From Nematostella vectensis (taxonomy: Eukaryota > Cnidaria > Anthozoa > Actiniaria > Edwardsiidae), in NCBI RefSeq assembly GCF_932526225.1, contig NC_064036.1:19118953-19182952 (forward strand): a stretch of DNA of 64,000 nucleotides, given 5' to 3'. Positions 1 through 13,219 of this stretch are shown here, one piece after another. The notes below the pieces were generated by a model. That model was given only the letters and a program-made list of their open reading frames with translations, did not search any database and had not been told where the DNA came from. Numbering within the stretch: the first letter of the stretch is position 1; the number at the start of each line of letters is the position of its first letter. Position numbers and translations under genes: made by a program.

Positions 1-811
1 TGAAGAATTTCGAATCCACATTTCGTAACCTGGATTACGCATCTGCACTGGATATGGAAGACCCAGACCCCATGGCCGCTTTTCTCGAAAATCCTAAGAT
101 GCACATTGAGCACGTGATCAAAATGAGGATGTTTAAGGTATATTTGTGGGGAAGTCGGTGGACCCTTGATTGATCTAAGGATGTTAAACACAATCAGTGC
201 CAGTGATTTGTTTCACCAAATAATCGTGTTTTTCTTATTTTAAGGACCCTCTCAACTTGATAAAAAATGGGATGTTCTTTGATCTTGGATTGAGAACAGC
301 AGACTATCACAAACCTGAAGTTGTAAAAGACGCCATACTAGACATCGATGCCAAATTCACCTTGATACTTATCTACGAGTATCTTGACGAGTCCCTGGTG
401 ATGTTAAAACGGAAGTTATGCTGGGAGCTAGATGATGTGGTGTACCTCAAGGCTCAGTACTTGAACCATGAACACCATGCGAGAAAATCTTTTAGTTCAA
501 GCGAAAAAGCAGCTCTAAAAAATTGGAGCAAAGCAGATGTCGCATTATACGAATATTTCAATAAAACTCTTTGGCAAAGAATATCATACGAGGAGCCGGA
601 ATTCTCAAAGGATTTGGCCGTGTTTCGGGAGAGACAGAGAACAATAGAGGCAGACTGTAGCAATTACGAGCAGACTGCTGGATCTGCGCTCGGACTGAAT
701 GGCGACATGAATCAATATCTCTGTCAGAAAATGAAACTTTCTGACGTAAACTATTTGCAATATTTTCGAGCAAAACTTACGGCATTCAAGCTCAGCAACG
801 TGTATACTTAA
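1..811 (+). CDS. Galactose-3-O-sulfotransferase family protein, 3' part (partial)
   Basis: Two exons, 1-137 and 245-811, in phase 0 across a 107-bp intron (donor GTATAT, acceptor TTTTAAG); the 5' part lies outside the window. About 233 C-terminal residues are visible, ending in TAA at 809-811. The family (GAL3ST1-4 in vertebrates) are type II Golgi membrane enzymes that move sulfate from PAPS to the 3-OH of galactose on glycolipids or glycoproteins. Recognised from family-typical segments: FFDLGLR near the exon 2 start, then DESLVMLKRKLCWELDDVVY, a conserved acidic and hydrophobic block of the Gal3ST C-terminal half. The PAPS-binding N-terminal loop is not in view, so activity cannot be judged. 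The acceptor preference (glycolipid or glycoprotein) cannot be assigned, so no symbol is given. Confidence 0.85.
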
Positions 812-2299
812 TACTAACTATAAACTTTCTGTTTATAACAGAAATATGATAGGATGCGCTAAGCTGCAAGGGCATACAACGAGCCCCCCTTCTCGAAACA
901 CATTAAAATGGCATTTTTCGTCGTTTGAATATGTTCTGATGCCGAAAATATCCATTTTAAAAGTTGCTGGGGAAAAAAGTATCTGTTCCTTTTTCCCAGG
1001 AGGGACCATTCCTTTTTTTCCAAGCCAGCATTGGTTAGGATTTTTTTCCCAGCCAGTGGTTAGGCGGCATTTTAGCACATGAATATTTGCCCGTAAAATC
1101 AATCGGGACGATTTTTCCCAAGCATCCGCTCCAGCGCCCCTAAAAATATTCCCAGCACAACTAGTTTTTGCTATCAGAACCATTCGGGACGTTTTTTTTT
1201 TCAACAACCGAGGGGTTTAACATCTTTCCCACCAGCAATAAAAAACGGGATACGGAACAGATATTTTGCGGAACAGATCATCCGTTTTTTATGCTTTTCC
1301 CCTCATCGCGCTATCGAACTATTGTCACTACGGAGAATAAAATCCAATGGACTGCTGGGACCAACCTGAGTACCAGGCTTTTCTGCAGTGTCCCTAGAGG
1401 GCCTGAAACTCAGCAGGCTTTCGGAGACCCAGCGGTCTTTGCGGGCACCCCTAGACGACTCGCGACAAGAAGAAAACACTTGATAAGACTGAGGCTATAA
1501 ACATAAAATGATAGGAAAGGCTGGTCTTATATTCTGCGAGGCAGTGACGGACAATGTAAATATTGAGAAGCAATGATTAATAAAACTCTGGTTCGGATGG
1601 TAGCCTGCACACAGGCGCTAAGGACTGAACGCAAGGGAAGCATTCTCATGTCATGGCACGCCATGACAAAAAAACAAAAACAAAGAAAAATAAGTGACTG
1701 GACGCGAGGATTGCTGCACAAATATTCACGTTTATACAGTGTTGGCGTCCGCGTGCGATTTTCCGCTTGAATATAATGGTGTAGACCGCCCGCTGATTAC
1801 TGAATTATCACAGTACAAATATGGGTCAAAAAAATCCAACATATTGTTGTTAGACCAGGGCTGTCATGAATTGTTTTAGCCAAACTCAATAAGATTGCGT
1901 AAATCTGCGCCAGAGATTATGATATTAGAGCCTCTGCTTTTATATCACCGTAGCCGGGCGACTAAGTCCACAAATAGACCCTCTTTTCTTTATTTGTTGA
2001 CCATATCGCCTAGCGACGCACTGTGCATGACGTCACGTGTACCCAGCCGTGTCATGTGTGTTCCATTGTATCACAGAGTGTACCAAAAGGAAATCTATTG
2101 AGACCACAATAACACATCGCTAAACGCTTTCCCTCCCAATATTCCCTGGCACGAGGCGAGTAATCATTAAGGAGTATTTCTTGAACTTATTATAGCAGCT
2201 GAAAAATCCCTCTGATCGCCATATTGGAACGCGAGGGTTGTTGGCTCGAATCTTGAACCATTCACAGCTTCACTTCCGAATGGGTCCAAATTAACAGTC
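812..2299. other. Intergenic, no gene recognised
   Basis: Sequence between the sulfotransferase stop and the first coding ATG of the leucine-rich-repeat gene. The open frames here (for example 846-1082 and 1168-1500) have no family resemblance and low-complexity composition. A clear polyadenylation signal, tRNA or transposon terminus was not seen. The last few hundred bases presumably hold the promoter of the next gene. Confidence 0.5.
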
Positions 2300-5200
2300 A
2301 TGACCATCCAAGATATGGGCAGGTATTTAACAAAATCGTCGTTTGCCAATGCTTCTATAGAGAGCTCTCTAAGTCTAGTTGCATTCCATAGTTATTCTTC
2401 CCCGCCATATGACGAAGAGGAGGCAGCTTCGGTCGCGGTGGGCACATCAGCGGCAGTTGTTCTTGTCACTTCTCAGGATCGAGCTAACGAATCTGGCCCA
2501 CAATTTGAAGATGAAGATTTCCTACCAGTAAGTTTTAAGCCAAGTATTTTCATTGAGTAACTAATGGTGCCCGAAAAGCTTGAGATTCGATGAAATGATA
2601 AGAATCACTAAGCTCACTGCTGGCGATGTTGTTGTGATGCGGTGTTGGCGGCAAAAATCCATTGTCGCGCGAAATAATATTTCGTTTATTACTTATAAAC
2701 GTAGTGCAGCTGAAAACGGCTGATGTGTTGTTAATAAAAATAAAATCCAAATGTTGTTTGAGCTAACCAGCGTTTCCTAGATGCTATAGTAATTGTCCTG
2801 TTTCTGTTCGGGCATACCTCGGTAGTCAACAAGGCTGTTGCTTTGTTTATTTACTGTACTTGACTGTTATTTTTGCATGTGTTTTGCAAGGACCCCTTTT
2901 AATATTGGTCGTATTATAGGATTGGTCTGCAAGAAATATATAGTTTTTTTAAAACAACTATAAAAAATTGTGTGTATACACCTATTGTTGCACTCGGAGA
3001 ATTTGCGTATCGTAATCAGCAGTGCTTCATGGGTATAAAGTAAATACAAATCCAGGTTTCAAAAGCTGTAGAATTCTTGTTAATGTTCTTCTGATCATTC
3101 ACATGGCCTTCAGGTACAAGGGTTCTGTCGTTTATACGCTACCCCCATGGGTTATTACACATGGATTCTCACGGGTGCAACCATTTTTGAAATAGGTGTA
3201 CAACACACTATATACACCCGGCCCTACCAATCAATAAAAATCGATCATCGGAAACTTATCGAATTAATCATTATAAATCAATATTAATCAGTTGATTATT
3301 ATTGATTGATACTGGAAATCGATAATAATCAATACTCACAGCCCAAGAGTACTCAATCATATTGATTATTATTGATTAATATGGGGTTTTATCCATTTCC
3401 TTTTTTTTAAACCTGACCACTGGAAATTTGAATCTGCAATCACCTTCACCGTATGAACTTGGAATGATACGTCATGCTTTTGCCGTGCTGAACCTAGTAA
3501 TTGATCATTCAGGTAGACACAATGTTGATTCAGATGCTGCACCGATTGCGTCGTTCCAAGGGGTAAAAAGGTTACTGTTGCATTGCAAAAATGTCTCTAT
3601 GTTTGAAACAGTTTCGATCTTTTGCAGTGGCGCACGCAATTGATTTACTGTAGACGTCAAGCTTCTCATGTGCCAATATAATTAAATACTTTAACAATTA
3701 GGTTTGACACGGCAGAAGCGTGATGCAAATATATCTTGTATATCTTGAATGTGGTTTGCAAACGGTAAAATTGAGTCCTTTTGAAGCAATTTAAGGACTT
3801 GCCTTGTTTATCTTACCTTGTCTATCTGGTTTTATTTTTTGAATAAACACAGTCAAACAATTGATCATGACGGTTAAGGGTTAAGGGATTATTATTCATT
3901 ATTGGAATTATCAATTGGTAGGGCCGGGTATATACAGTGCACAAGTTATAATTGCATAACACAAATTTGCATGCATATTATTTATGTATATATATATTCG
4001 TTACATTAAATAAAATTCATAAAGTATTGTATTTTTGTGAATAAAGTATTTTTTAACCACTTTAGACTATTCATATAAAAATACCAAACTCTCTATCTCT
4101 TTCTTTTTAACTTTTAGCTGCTTTCATCAAAGTACCGCTACTGCAAATGGCATGAGCTGGATGATGTTGATGTTAGGGGGAATATGCTCAAATCACCAAG
4201 AGTACGAAGAGGTATATGTTCTATCAATGCTGCTGTGTTAACAGCATTATTGATCATTCTGTATTATCTGGGGACAATTTTGAATAAATCATTTTGCTGA
4301 GGGTTAGGTAAATGTCAATAGAAAGATAAGATAATCAACAGGGGCCAGTTGCACAAAGCCTGGATAAGCTATCTGCCGGATAGGCGCTAACCACCGGTTA
4401 AAATCCCTATTCATTTACCTCTTAATGGCTTCCCATTCCCATGGTAAATATGCAAAGCGCGCGCTGTTTTTTTTTTAAACAAAATGGCGACCGTAGAAGG
4501 AGCTACACAAGTGCCTGAAAACAAGCAGTTTATCGAGGAAAAGTGCATGTAAATCATGGAATGATCACAGGGGATATTTTTTGCTTCTTTCTGTCTTTGG
4601 GAGTTACATTTCTCGACAGAACGGGCAATATAGTTTGATTCCAATCCTGCCAGAGCTGCATGTAAGTTCGTAGTTTATTGTGAATTTACCAACTGGAAAA
4701 TTCATTGTTTGCATGTGTTTCAGCTTTCACTGTGTCTATAATGAATCTAAATTCTGAAAATAAATTAGAAAGCAAGACGCCATCTTGTTTTTTCTTCACA
4801 TTTATTCGGTGGATAAGATTTTATCCGACCTCTATCATCCAGTTGCCACTTGGCTAACTTTTATCCGCTGGATGAGGATTTAACCGGTTGATAAGACTTA
4901 TCCAGGCTTTGTGCAACCGACCCCAGATCAGGCCGCCAAGCCATCAGGGGTCAAACAAAGGGAGATAAGCCAGAATCAGCCAGGGTTTGCTTAGGAAGGA
5001 TGCTCTTTCATAGATATCATAAGTGAGGAGTTTAAGATTCTTAAAAAATAAATATTTTTGGCAGCTGGGGACTGGGGGGGGTACATGCCTACTGCGCCCA
5101 CTCCCAGCTATTTGTCAGTGGGTGGGCCATATACTGTACATAAATGATTGCTTAAGAAATACTCTATTCATGCTCTTGCCTTTTTTTCCCAGCTCCCAAG

Positions 5201-7025
5201 GGTTATAAACTTGAGGCAGTCCGCAAGCTAGAGCTTGAAGAAGGGATGGAAAACTCAGATGAGGAAGATCACAGGCAGTTGCATGTTCCACTTAGAAGGA
5301 GAAAAGCCAAAAGAACTAACCATTTCAGAAATAAAATGGAGAACTGGGAGAATGCTGAGGTAAGAACTGTCACTTCTCTATGAAAGACTAAGGTTTCTTT
5401 AGACTATATTGTTTATTTTTAATGTATTTTAATGATTGTTGCATTGCTTTTTGGCCACCCCTAATAATTATAATGATTAGTCCTTACAGTAAGATCAGTA
5501 AGTGCATTGAGAAAAGCATCAAACGTTTGGTGATGTTTTTGAAGTTCTAATTTTTTGTTTCTCAACAGTCTGTAAACTTGTCATATCAAGACTTGGGTCA
5601 CCCCTTCCAGAAGAAAGAATTCCTGAGAGTGCTAAGAAGACTTATTCGCTGTGAGAACATTCAGCTTATGGATAATGCCTTGAAAGATCTAAATTCAGTT
5701 GGACTACCAAGGTACACAATCGTTTTCTTTTTTTCTAAAAACTTTTTTTTTCTTTTACTCAGTAATTTGAAGCACAATATTTTGTTTTGTGAGGGAGGGA
5801 GGGTCGTCCCCCAATTGTTTTCAAGGACAGCTAACCCGTGCATACTAATTATCACAGTGTTTAATTTCACCGTCACTCTGCCTTTTTGTCTCCACATCAA
5901 ATTACTTATCAGCTTTAATCCCATTTGTAGGTGTACACATCTTTACCTTCAAAGAAACTACATCAGTGATTTGCGAAAACTTCCAAAGGTCCCGATGCTT
6001 GAGCACCTGTCGTTACAGCAAAACAGTATCGAGTCTCTAGCTGGTCTAGAACTGCTGAGAAAAACAAACATCAAGTCATTGATCTTGAAGGGCAATCCAA
6101 TCGAGCTGGACCCACATTACAGGCAAATGTAAGTAAAGAATTAAAAACTCCAGCTTTGGCAGAGCTTGTGTTTTTGTAAGTACAAATAAGAAGGGCTATG
6201 GAATCTTGATCACTTGCGATTTGGTGCAAGGCTTAGATCAACTTCCCAAATGGAATACAGGCTTACATTTCTAAATACAAACCTAATGCGGAAGCCCGTT
6301 TGGAAGTTTTGGTGATAAAGAACAGAAGTAAAAATAAGGTTGAGGGTAGCATGGTTTTGGAGACTTTCCAAGCAGACCGGGGTTGGGGGTGCTTCCCATC
6401 CCCTGTTTTTGTTGTTAAGAAAAAGCAAATGGGCTGACGAAAGGTCCCTAGGAATATTGATTCTCAAGATTCTCAGATTTTAGAGATTCAACTTCTTGTT
6501 CTTAGATCTTTCTTGAATTGACCATTGCTGCCCTCAAATAGCAATTCGCAACACATATTTTGTGTATTAATCACAAAAAGAAAGCTAAAAAACGGGTCAT
6601 TCAAATACAAGAAATGTATAAGAAATTCTCGTTGAATTTTCCTGGGGGATTACAGGAAATGTATTAGGAACTTTTTATTTTTTGCTGGGAGATGAAGGCT
6701 AAAAACCGGGAGTATCCTGGGCAAAAACTGGGTTGGCAGGTGTGCATTTTTTTCACTTCCACCATACAGAATTTTAATTCAGACAAAAATAATATCATAC
6801 CTACCCCTAGAATATATTGAATTAAAAAATGCAAATGCAAGTATTCCCACGTATTCTTTGATATGTTGGATAGGGTTGTGGCAGTACCTTAATTTTTATT
6901 TTTGTTGTTCTAGGGTGTTTAAGGTTCTACCAGACCTCTTACTTCTAGATGGCGTCCCTAAGCTTGAGAGTGACGTGGAAGACTCATTGCAAGCAACTAT
7001 TGCTAGAACTTGCATAGTCTCCTAG
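2300..7025 (+). CDS. Leucine-rich-repeat protein, six exons
   Basis: Exons 2300-2527, 4118-4211, 5193-5359, 5569-5711, 5931-6128 and 6914-7025 join in frame to 313 residues with TAG at 7023-7025; all introns are GT-AG. The N-terminal third is Ser/Ala/Glu-rich and unlike any domain I know. The middle is charged, with a basic cluster RRRKAKR that could be a nuclear signal. The C-terminal ~110 residues hold SDS22/U2A'-like leucine-rich repeats (LYLQRNYISDL, LSLQQNSIESLAGLELL, LILKGNPIELDPHYR) followed by the usual C-terminal cap (VFKVLPDLLLLDGVPKL). Such LRR-cap modules mediate protein binding. I cannot name an orthologue. The start is the first ATG of exon 1 and an upstream exon is possible. 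Introns 1 and 2 each carry a MITE-like element. Confidence 0.75.
3209..3934. mobile_element. MITE-like element with GGCCCTACCAAT terminal inverted repeats
   Basis: The left end (3209-3235, containing CCCGGCCCTACCAATCAAT) and the right end (3906-3934, containing ATTGGTAGGGCCGGG) are inverted copies of each other. The interior is AT-rich with many ATTGATTATTATTGATT-like runs and no transposase. The flanks are TATATA-like, so a TA-type target duplication is possible but cannot be read clearly. Sits in intron 1 of the LRR gene. Confidence 0.6.
4341..4924. mobile_element. MITE-like element with GTTGCACAAAGCCTGGATAAG ends
   Basis: Left end 4341-4368 (GGGGCCAGTTGCACAAAGCC and on) and right end 4893-4924 read on the other strand (GGGGTCGGTTGCACAAAGCC and on) are near-perfect terminal inverted repeats. 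Subterminal CCGGTTAAA / ATCCGGTGG-like blocks are also inverted. No transposase is seen, so this is a non-autonomous DNA element of about 584 bp. It lies in intron 2 of the LRR gene. No certain target-site duplication was found. Confidence 0.7.
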
Positions 7026-9837
7026 CACAGGCCCCTTCTAAACAATATCAACGACATTTTATACATAACAGGAATAGAGGCAATGCAAAATATTTTGATA
7101 ATTATTTAATTTGAGCTTTGTATATACTGTACATAAAAGACATTTTAATAATTTTATACAGATAGATGGTTTTCTAGAAATCAGTTCTGTCAAAGAATAT
7201 ACAAAATAAAGATATGAAAAACGCATCGGAGTGTTTGTCAGATTATAAGCAGCATTATATGCCTTATTCTATAATTTCGCGCGACTTTATTTTCGCGAAA
7301 ATTTTCTCAGCATATTTCGCGAGTTTTAAATTTCGCGATTGTGGAGAAAAATTGTGTTTGCAGAGGATTTAAGTTTGAAAATTTGAAGCTAACCAACAAC
7401 TTAAACAGGGCCAATATATTGAAACAAAACCAACACACTGTCCCTTAGCAATTGTACCCTGGGTAACAGAGCCTCCAAACTTCTCTCGCCCAGTGACGCT
7501 AAGCCAGACGGAAGAAGTCTTGAGTCGCGAGTCTTTAAGTTCGCGAATTTAATTAAGTACGCACGAAAATTAAGCAGCATGCAACCAAAGCAATGTTGCG
7601 CGTCTGCCCAAAAGTCTGATTGACAATACTCCGCGCTATTCCCCAACGAAACAGTGAACATTAATCCTAGGCGGTCGATTGTGTCAGATTTTTTGTAATG
7701 AAATGCCCAGAAATCAACGCAAATGTCGTTGTAAAGTGCTGATATATTGAGTGTTTCATTCCTTGCAAGGAGAGGGAGTTGCGCCGAAAAGCTGTGAGTC
7801 AGCCGCGTACACAGGATTGGCTGAGAGGCGAGCGAGAATTGTGCAATCATAAGGGAAAGTTAATATATTTTTTTTTTGGGGGGGGGGCTGCTTTGTTTGA
7901 TTTATTTTCTCTGTTTCAAAAATTTCGACCCTCCCCAAATCTAAAGCGCAAAAACAGTGACCCTTCCCCAGAAAGGCAACCAAAAATTAAGGCCCTCCCC
8001 CAGAAAAAAAAAAGTTGAAAAGCGGTAACTTTATTGAAACTATACTCTAGTCTTGAGATAGCTCTACGTAAGGCACGTTCTTCCAGGAGCAAATCCTATA
8101 ACACCGCATGAGTGTAAAGCCCCGAAATGTAATAAACACCCACAAATGTAATGAATCCACAATAAAAAGGCCCACAAATGTAGCTACCCACATTTTTTAT
8201 GGTGCCGTGCTGTACAAACAAAGAAAGGGTATTGGGCACTTTGCCAAGAAAAAATATATGCTATATATTTTGTTAACCCAATATGTGGGGAGACAGACGA
8301 CCCCTCCCCCTGCACGCCAAAGTATTGTGTGTGAGGAGGGGGGGACACTGACTTAGACATGCCCATAAAGGGGTGGCATTTTTCAGGGGTGTAAATGATA
8401 TTGTATAGGGAGTCTAGGGGCATGCTCCCCCGTGAAAATTTTGCCATAATATATGTTATGCTAATTATTGCTAAAACCTAAATATAAAACAGTATCATTA
8501 GCTCCTTTCGCAACTGAAATCTTATTTAAATATATTTTAATACCACAAATCTGAAAAGTTAGTAGGGGGAACTTTGACATGAATCGAAATTCACAAATTC
8601 AATGATGGTAGTTAATAAAACCAAAACTGCAAACGATAAAAATATAGTTAAAGCCACATATTAGGGGATAATGATTTTCAACGCCAGCCAAACGAAAGTC
8701 ATGAAGGGTTAAGCAAAAGGCGCATCACATTCATTTCGTATCTATTTTGTAGGGGGTCTGGGGTTTCCCCCCCCCTCCCACCCCCCAAAAAAAAAATGAA
8801 ATTCCAGTCTGTTAGAAAATAAGGCCCTCCCCTATACCCTGTATCAAAATTTGAGGCCCTCCCCCAAATTGACGCTCAAAATATCGCAGTCTTAATCTTT
8901 TTTGATGTTGAGGAGGGATGAGCGCAGTCACTCCTTCCATGCTCGCGCAAGCTCCTCACTACTATTAGAACGTTCCATGGCATTGCTGTCTTGTTTTGTG
9001 TTGCTTAGCGACAATGCATTCTGCCGGGAAGACACTTCCATATATGGGCAATTACGTCACTGACACCTAGAAAATGGCGCCTCTATTGAGTTTATACCTA
9101 GAGTTTTCGAATCGATTTTTCACGGTAAATAATTCCTTTCCCTGTGAATACGAGAAATATTTGCTTAGCCTGTAAAATAATATAGTTTTTTTTTCACAAT
9201 CCTGTCGTTTTGTTTGTATTTGGAGGGCGAATATTACCGAAAATAGCCCGTAACAACCACGAATGTAGGTTGGATGAAGAGCGAGCAACTGTCAACACAA
9301 CTGAGAAAGCGGTCGAGATGTCCCATCTCCCGACAAAATACATTCTTATTCACGCAGATTAGAGGAGTCGATAATTGTGTATTATACCTTTGTGACAGAC
9401 TACCCCAGTTTGTGCTAACGGTAAGTGTAAATACGGTTACGATACGATACGGTTAAAGGACGGCAAAGAAAATGACCATACATGACTACTTATTTGAAAT
9501 TATTTTTTTTAACTGTAGCTAGCAACTGGCCTAATCTTGGTAAGACTGGTCGTTATACGTTGTCGTATTTATTTCGATTATGCTTATTTATCTTTGTTAT
9601 TCAGAAGTCTATTTTGTTGATTTAGCCGCGCTGGGTGTTAAAGAACCAGTGTCAGCCAAATTAAGTTCAGAGTTGGATATAAAAGGGTTCTACTGTATAT
9701 TTTCCTTGCTATTATCAAATGTTGCCACTTTATTACCACTGCACCAGAAAAGAGTACAAATGCAACAATGAATACTCATCCAAATCCTCTTATAAAAAAT
9801 TGATTTTATTATGATTTTATTATGATTTACAGTGATA
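7026..9837. other. Intergenic between LRR gene and KIF17, with degenerate CCCTCCCC-rich repeat sequence
   Basis: AATAAA at 7206-7211 fits a polyadenylation signal for the LRR gene. From about 7860 to 8880 there are homopolymer G/C runs and recurring phrases such as GGCCCTCCCCCAGA and GGCCCTCCCCCAAAT, which look like an old repeat insertion, but ends were not resolved. The bases before 9838 (TTTACAG then TGATAATG) look like a splice acceptor, so KIF17 probably has an upstream non-coding exon in this stretch. Confidence 0.45.
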
Positions 9838-12800
9838 ATGGCAGAGGCTGTGAGAGTTATTGTGCGCTGTCGTCCTTTAAACAAGAGAGAGAAGGACCTT
9901 AAATGTGAAACCGTGCTTGAGATGGACAGTGACACTGGCCAATGCCGCTTGCACAAGCCAGGGGATAAGACACAGCCCCCAAAAGCATTTACATTTGATG
10001 GGGCCTATTTTATCGACTCAACAACAGAGAATATCTACAATGACATCTGTTTCCCTCTTGTGGAGGGGGTCCTGGAAGGCTATAATGGCACTGTATTTGC
10101 CTACGGCCAAACTGGGTGTGGCAAGTCATTCAGCATGATGGGCATAACTGATCCACCAACTCAGCGTGGAATAATTCCTAGGGCTTTTGAACACATTTTT
10201 GAATCGATAAATGTTGCTGATGATAGCAAGTTCTTAGTCCATGCGTCCTATTTAGAGATTTACAATGAAGAAATCAGAGATTTATTAGGAAAAGATCATA
10301 AAGCAAAATTAGATTTAAAGGAACATCCTGATAAAGGGGTTTATGTTAAGGATCTTACCATGATTCCTGTTAACTGTGTTTCTGAGATAGAGCATGTTAT
10401 GGACTTGGGAAGTAAGAATAGGTCTGTTGGTGCTACTCTGATGAATGCTGATTCATCCCGATCCCACTCAATCTTCAGCATCAACCTTGAGATTTTAGAT
10501 GATGATTCGGAGGGTAACGAGCACATAAGAGCAGGAAAGCTCAATCTTGTAGATTTAGCAGGTAGTGAGAGGCAGTCCAAGACGGGGGCTACTGGCGGTC
10601 GTCTTAAGGAAGCCACTAAGATTAACCTGTCCTTGTCAGCTCTTGGAAATGTCATATCAGCCCTTGTGGATGGCAAGGCTAAGCACATTCCCTACCGTGA
10701 CTCAAAACTCACACGACTTCTTCAGGTATGTTAGTGGTCTTAGATGAAAACAGGAAAGGAATGGGAGGAATACTAAAACTGTGGGCTTTTAGCAGAACTC
10801 AGTTTTTTCATAAAATCAATGGCCAATTTTCATAAACAATATGTATAATGTTATCTACCCAGGATTCACTAGGGGGTAACACCAAGACCCTCATGGTAGC
10901 ATGTCTAAGTCCTGCTGATAACAACTACGACGAGACCCTGAGCACCCTGAGGTATGCCAACAGAGCCAAAAACATCAAGAACAAACCCAAGATTAATGAG
11001 GATCCCAAGGATGCGCTTCTAAGGCAGTACTCAGAAGAGATTGAACGTCTGAAGAAAATGCTTATGGGGCAGATGGAAATACCTACAGATCTTCTTGGTA
11101 AGTCTGTCTGAAGCAAAAAGTTACTCCTATCGGCATACTGTGTCCCTTCTCTCAATGTGATTGCAAAGTACTCAAAAACATGAGAGATCAAATTGTATTT
11201 CTGCTAGTTTCAGTAAAGACACATGAAGGGGGGGGGGGGGCATGCTGACAACTTTCAGAATGTTGACCAATCAAAGTCCTTTTGTGGATATCACATAACA
11301 ATCCAGACAAGTTACCATATTTCCATGATTCAAGTGGCCCTTGAGGAATCTTGCTTTCTTACCAGTTCGCTCAATTGATTTATTTCAGTATGTCATTGTT
11401 TTAAAATCTGTGATTTGTCAAAGTTGTGCAGCATGCCCATTTCCTCTGCTCTCACTGTATTTTTTTTCAATATACGCCTATATTTACATGTTGATAGGAG
11501 GTGGTGGGGCTCCCGCCATAGCAGCTAACCCAGCAGCCCCAAGAAGATCCTCCATATCTGGTGACCACTCTGCCATATTGGCAGTGGAGACAGAGAAGGT
11601 CCGGCAAGATTACGAGTCCAGACTAGCAGACATGAAGAGTATGTATGAGGCTGAGCAGATCTCCAAACAGAAGCTACAGACTGAGATGGAGAAACTCCGA
11701 GCGGGTTACAACAAGAAGGTGCACGAGATAGAGGAACAATACAGGGCAGATGAGGAGGGCGTGGCTGCACAAGGGGTATCATCTGTGACACCTGAGGCCG
11801 GAAGTGCCCTCAGTGTTATTGCCTTAGAGGAGGTGAGATAATTTGAGAATGGTGCCTACTTATAGGTTGGCAGAGGGTTTTGCAGAATGGTTTAAGCAAA
11901 GCAAAGCAACAACAAAGAAGTTAACTTGGCTAAGAGGCGGAGCTTTTGTGCTACTATTACTAAATGAATATTTTGTGCTTCTATTACTGAAGAAAATAAA
12001 CGTCGCTTGATTTCTTAAGTGTATGAACCCCAGTTATTTATGTGAACAGCATTTTTTTTTTCAGTCTCTACGGGGGTCTGAACCGAACAACAACGCGCTA
12101 TCTTTGATCTCGGGGCCTCTGGCGAAAAGCAAAGAGAGCGCCTCTCAGGAGCCTGGGTCCATCATTCAAATGGTTCAAGACAAATCTAAGGCACTGGGAG
12201 CTAGCGCGGTCGCAGTAGCACAGGGAGCCCAAATGGAAGCCTTGAAGCGCCTGCAAGAGCTACAGGAGAAGATGGTGGGCGGCGAGAAGAAAGGCGACAC
12301 TAAGCTGAAAGAGAAGCGGAAGCAGCGCAAGGCATACGCAATGTCGAGGAAGGAGAGACTGGTCCGGGCGGTAAATAAGATGGACGATGACGGCATCATG
12401 GTCAAGGTTTATGACTCTCTACAAGACGAGATCAAGTTTAAAACTAAAACTATTGATCGCCTGGAGAACCGTCTACAGTCGTACCAGGTAGAGATTGATG
12501 ACCTCCAGGAAGAATTTGAGCGTGACCGGGAAGACTACCTAGACAGCATCCGTAAACAGGAGCAGACGATAAAACTACAACAGCAGATTATCGATAAGAT
12601 CCAGCCCTGCATTCGACGCGACTGCAATTACTACAACATCGACAAGATCAAAGCAGAGTGCACGTGGGACGAGGAGGCCGGCAAATGGAACATGCCTGAA
12701 CTTGTCATCACCAAGACGTCCCTCCCTACGCCCGGTGTGATGCCAGGGGGGCTAACACCGGGGGGTAACACTCCTGGGCGTGGTCGGAAGTCCCCCAACC

Positions 12801-13219
12801 CCTCCAACTGGGGTCGCAGTACATCACCAAGCAACAGGGCCCAAGTAAATAACCAAGGACAAGTAATGAATGGCTATGGAGGGTATGAGGAGCCTTCAGA
12901 AGACCGATTCCTACAACATCTCTCCAAAAATTCCAGCGACGATTTTGCGTCCAGTTACTTTAAGCCCAAGCGAGCGGACAAGCTACTGCAAAACCGTTAC
13001 GAGACTATAGAAAGAAGGGAGACAGTTTCCCCCGTTACTGGTGGACGCCAGGGGGGTGCTTATCCCTCCAATATACCTCCCCCAAGGGCGTTTGGTGGAA
13101 GTCAACAGCCTCCTCCTGATGTGGTCCAACCAAGGCCGTTGAGACTTGAATCACTCCATGTCTCGAGCGAGAAAAAGAAAAAGAAGAAAAAGCAACAGAG
13201 GGATGGGGAACCCTGGTAA
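9838..13219 (+). CDS. KIF17: Kinesin-2 motor KIF17 (OSM-3 type)
   Basis: Four coding exons, 9838-10725, 10863-11097, 11498-11832 and 12065-13219, give 870 residues (human KIF17 is about 1,030). The N-terminal motor domain (~1-335) has the P-loop GQTGCGKS at 90-97, switch I SSRSH, switch II DLAGSE, and an almost unchanged KIF17 block from [16 protein letters not shown] to the neck. A family-specific tail motif ([13 protein letters not shown] followed by [15 protein letters not shown]) separates it from KIF3. Coiled coil is predicted around the second and third exons and the start of the fourth ([18 protein letters not shown] and on). The family forms homodimers that walk to microtubule plus ends in cilia and dendrites. 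The protein ends in a seven-lysine run shortly before the stop. The upstream in-frame GTG at 9832 is rejected as start in favour of the ATG at 9838, which begins [13 protein letters not shown]. Confidence 0.95.

Noticed and set aside
3428..3643. 71-codon open frame in intron 1 of the LRR gene
   Set aside because: Lies inside a MITE-like element, with no resemblance to a known protein.
7860..8880. Possible quadruplex or regulatory G/C tracts
   Set aside because: Runs of G or C are isolated, not in four-run clusters, and look like the ends of an old repeat.
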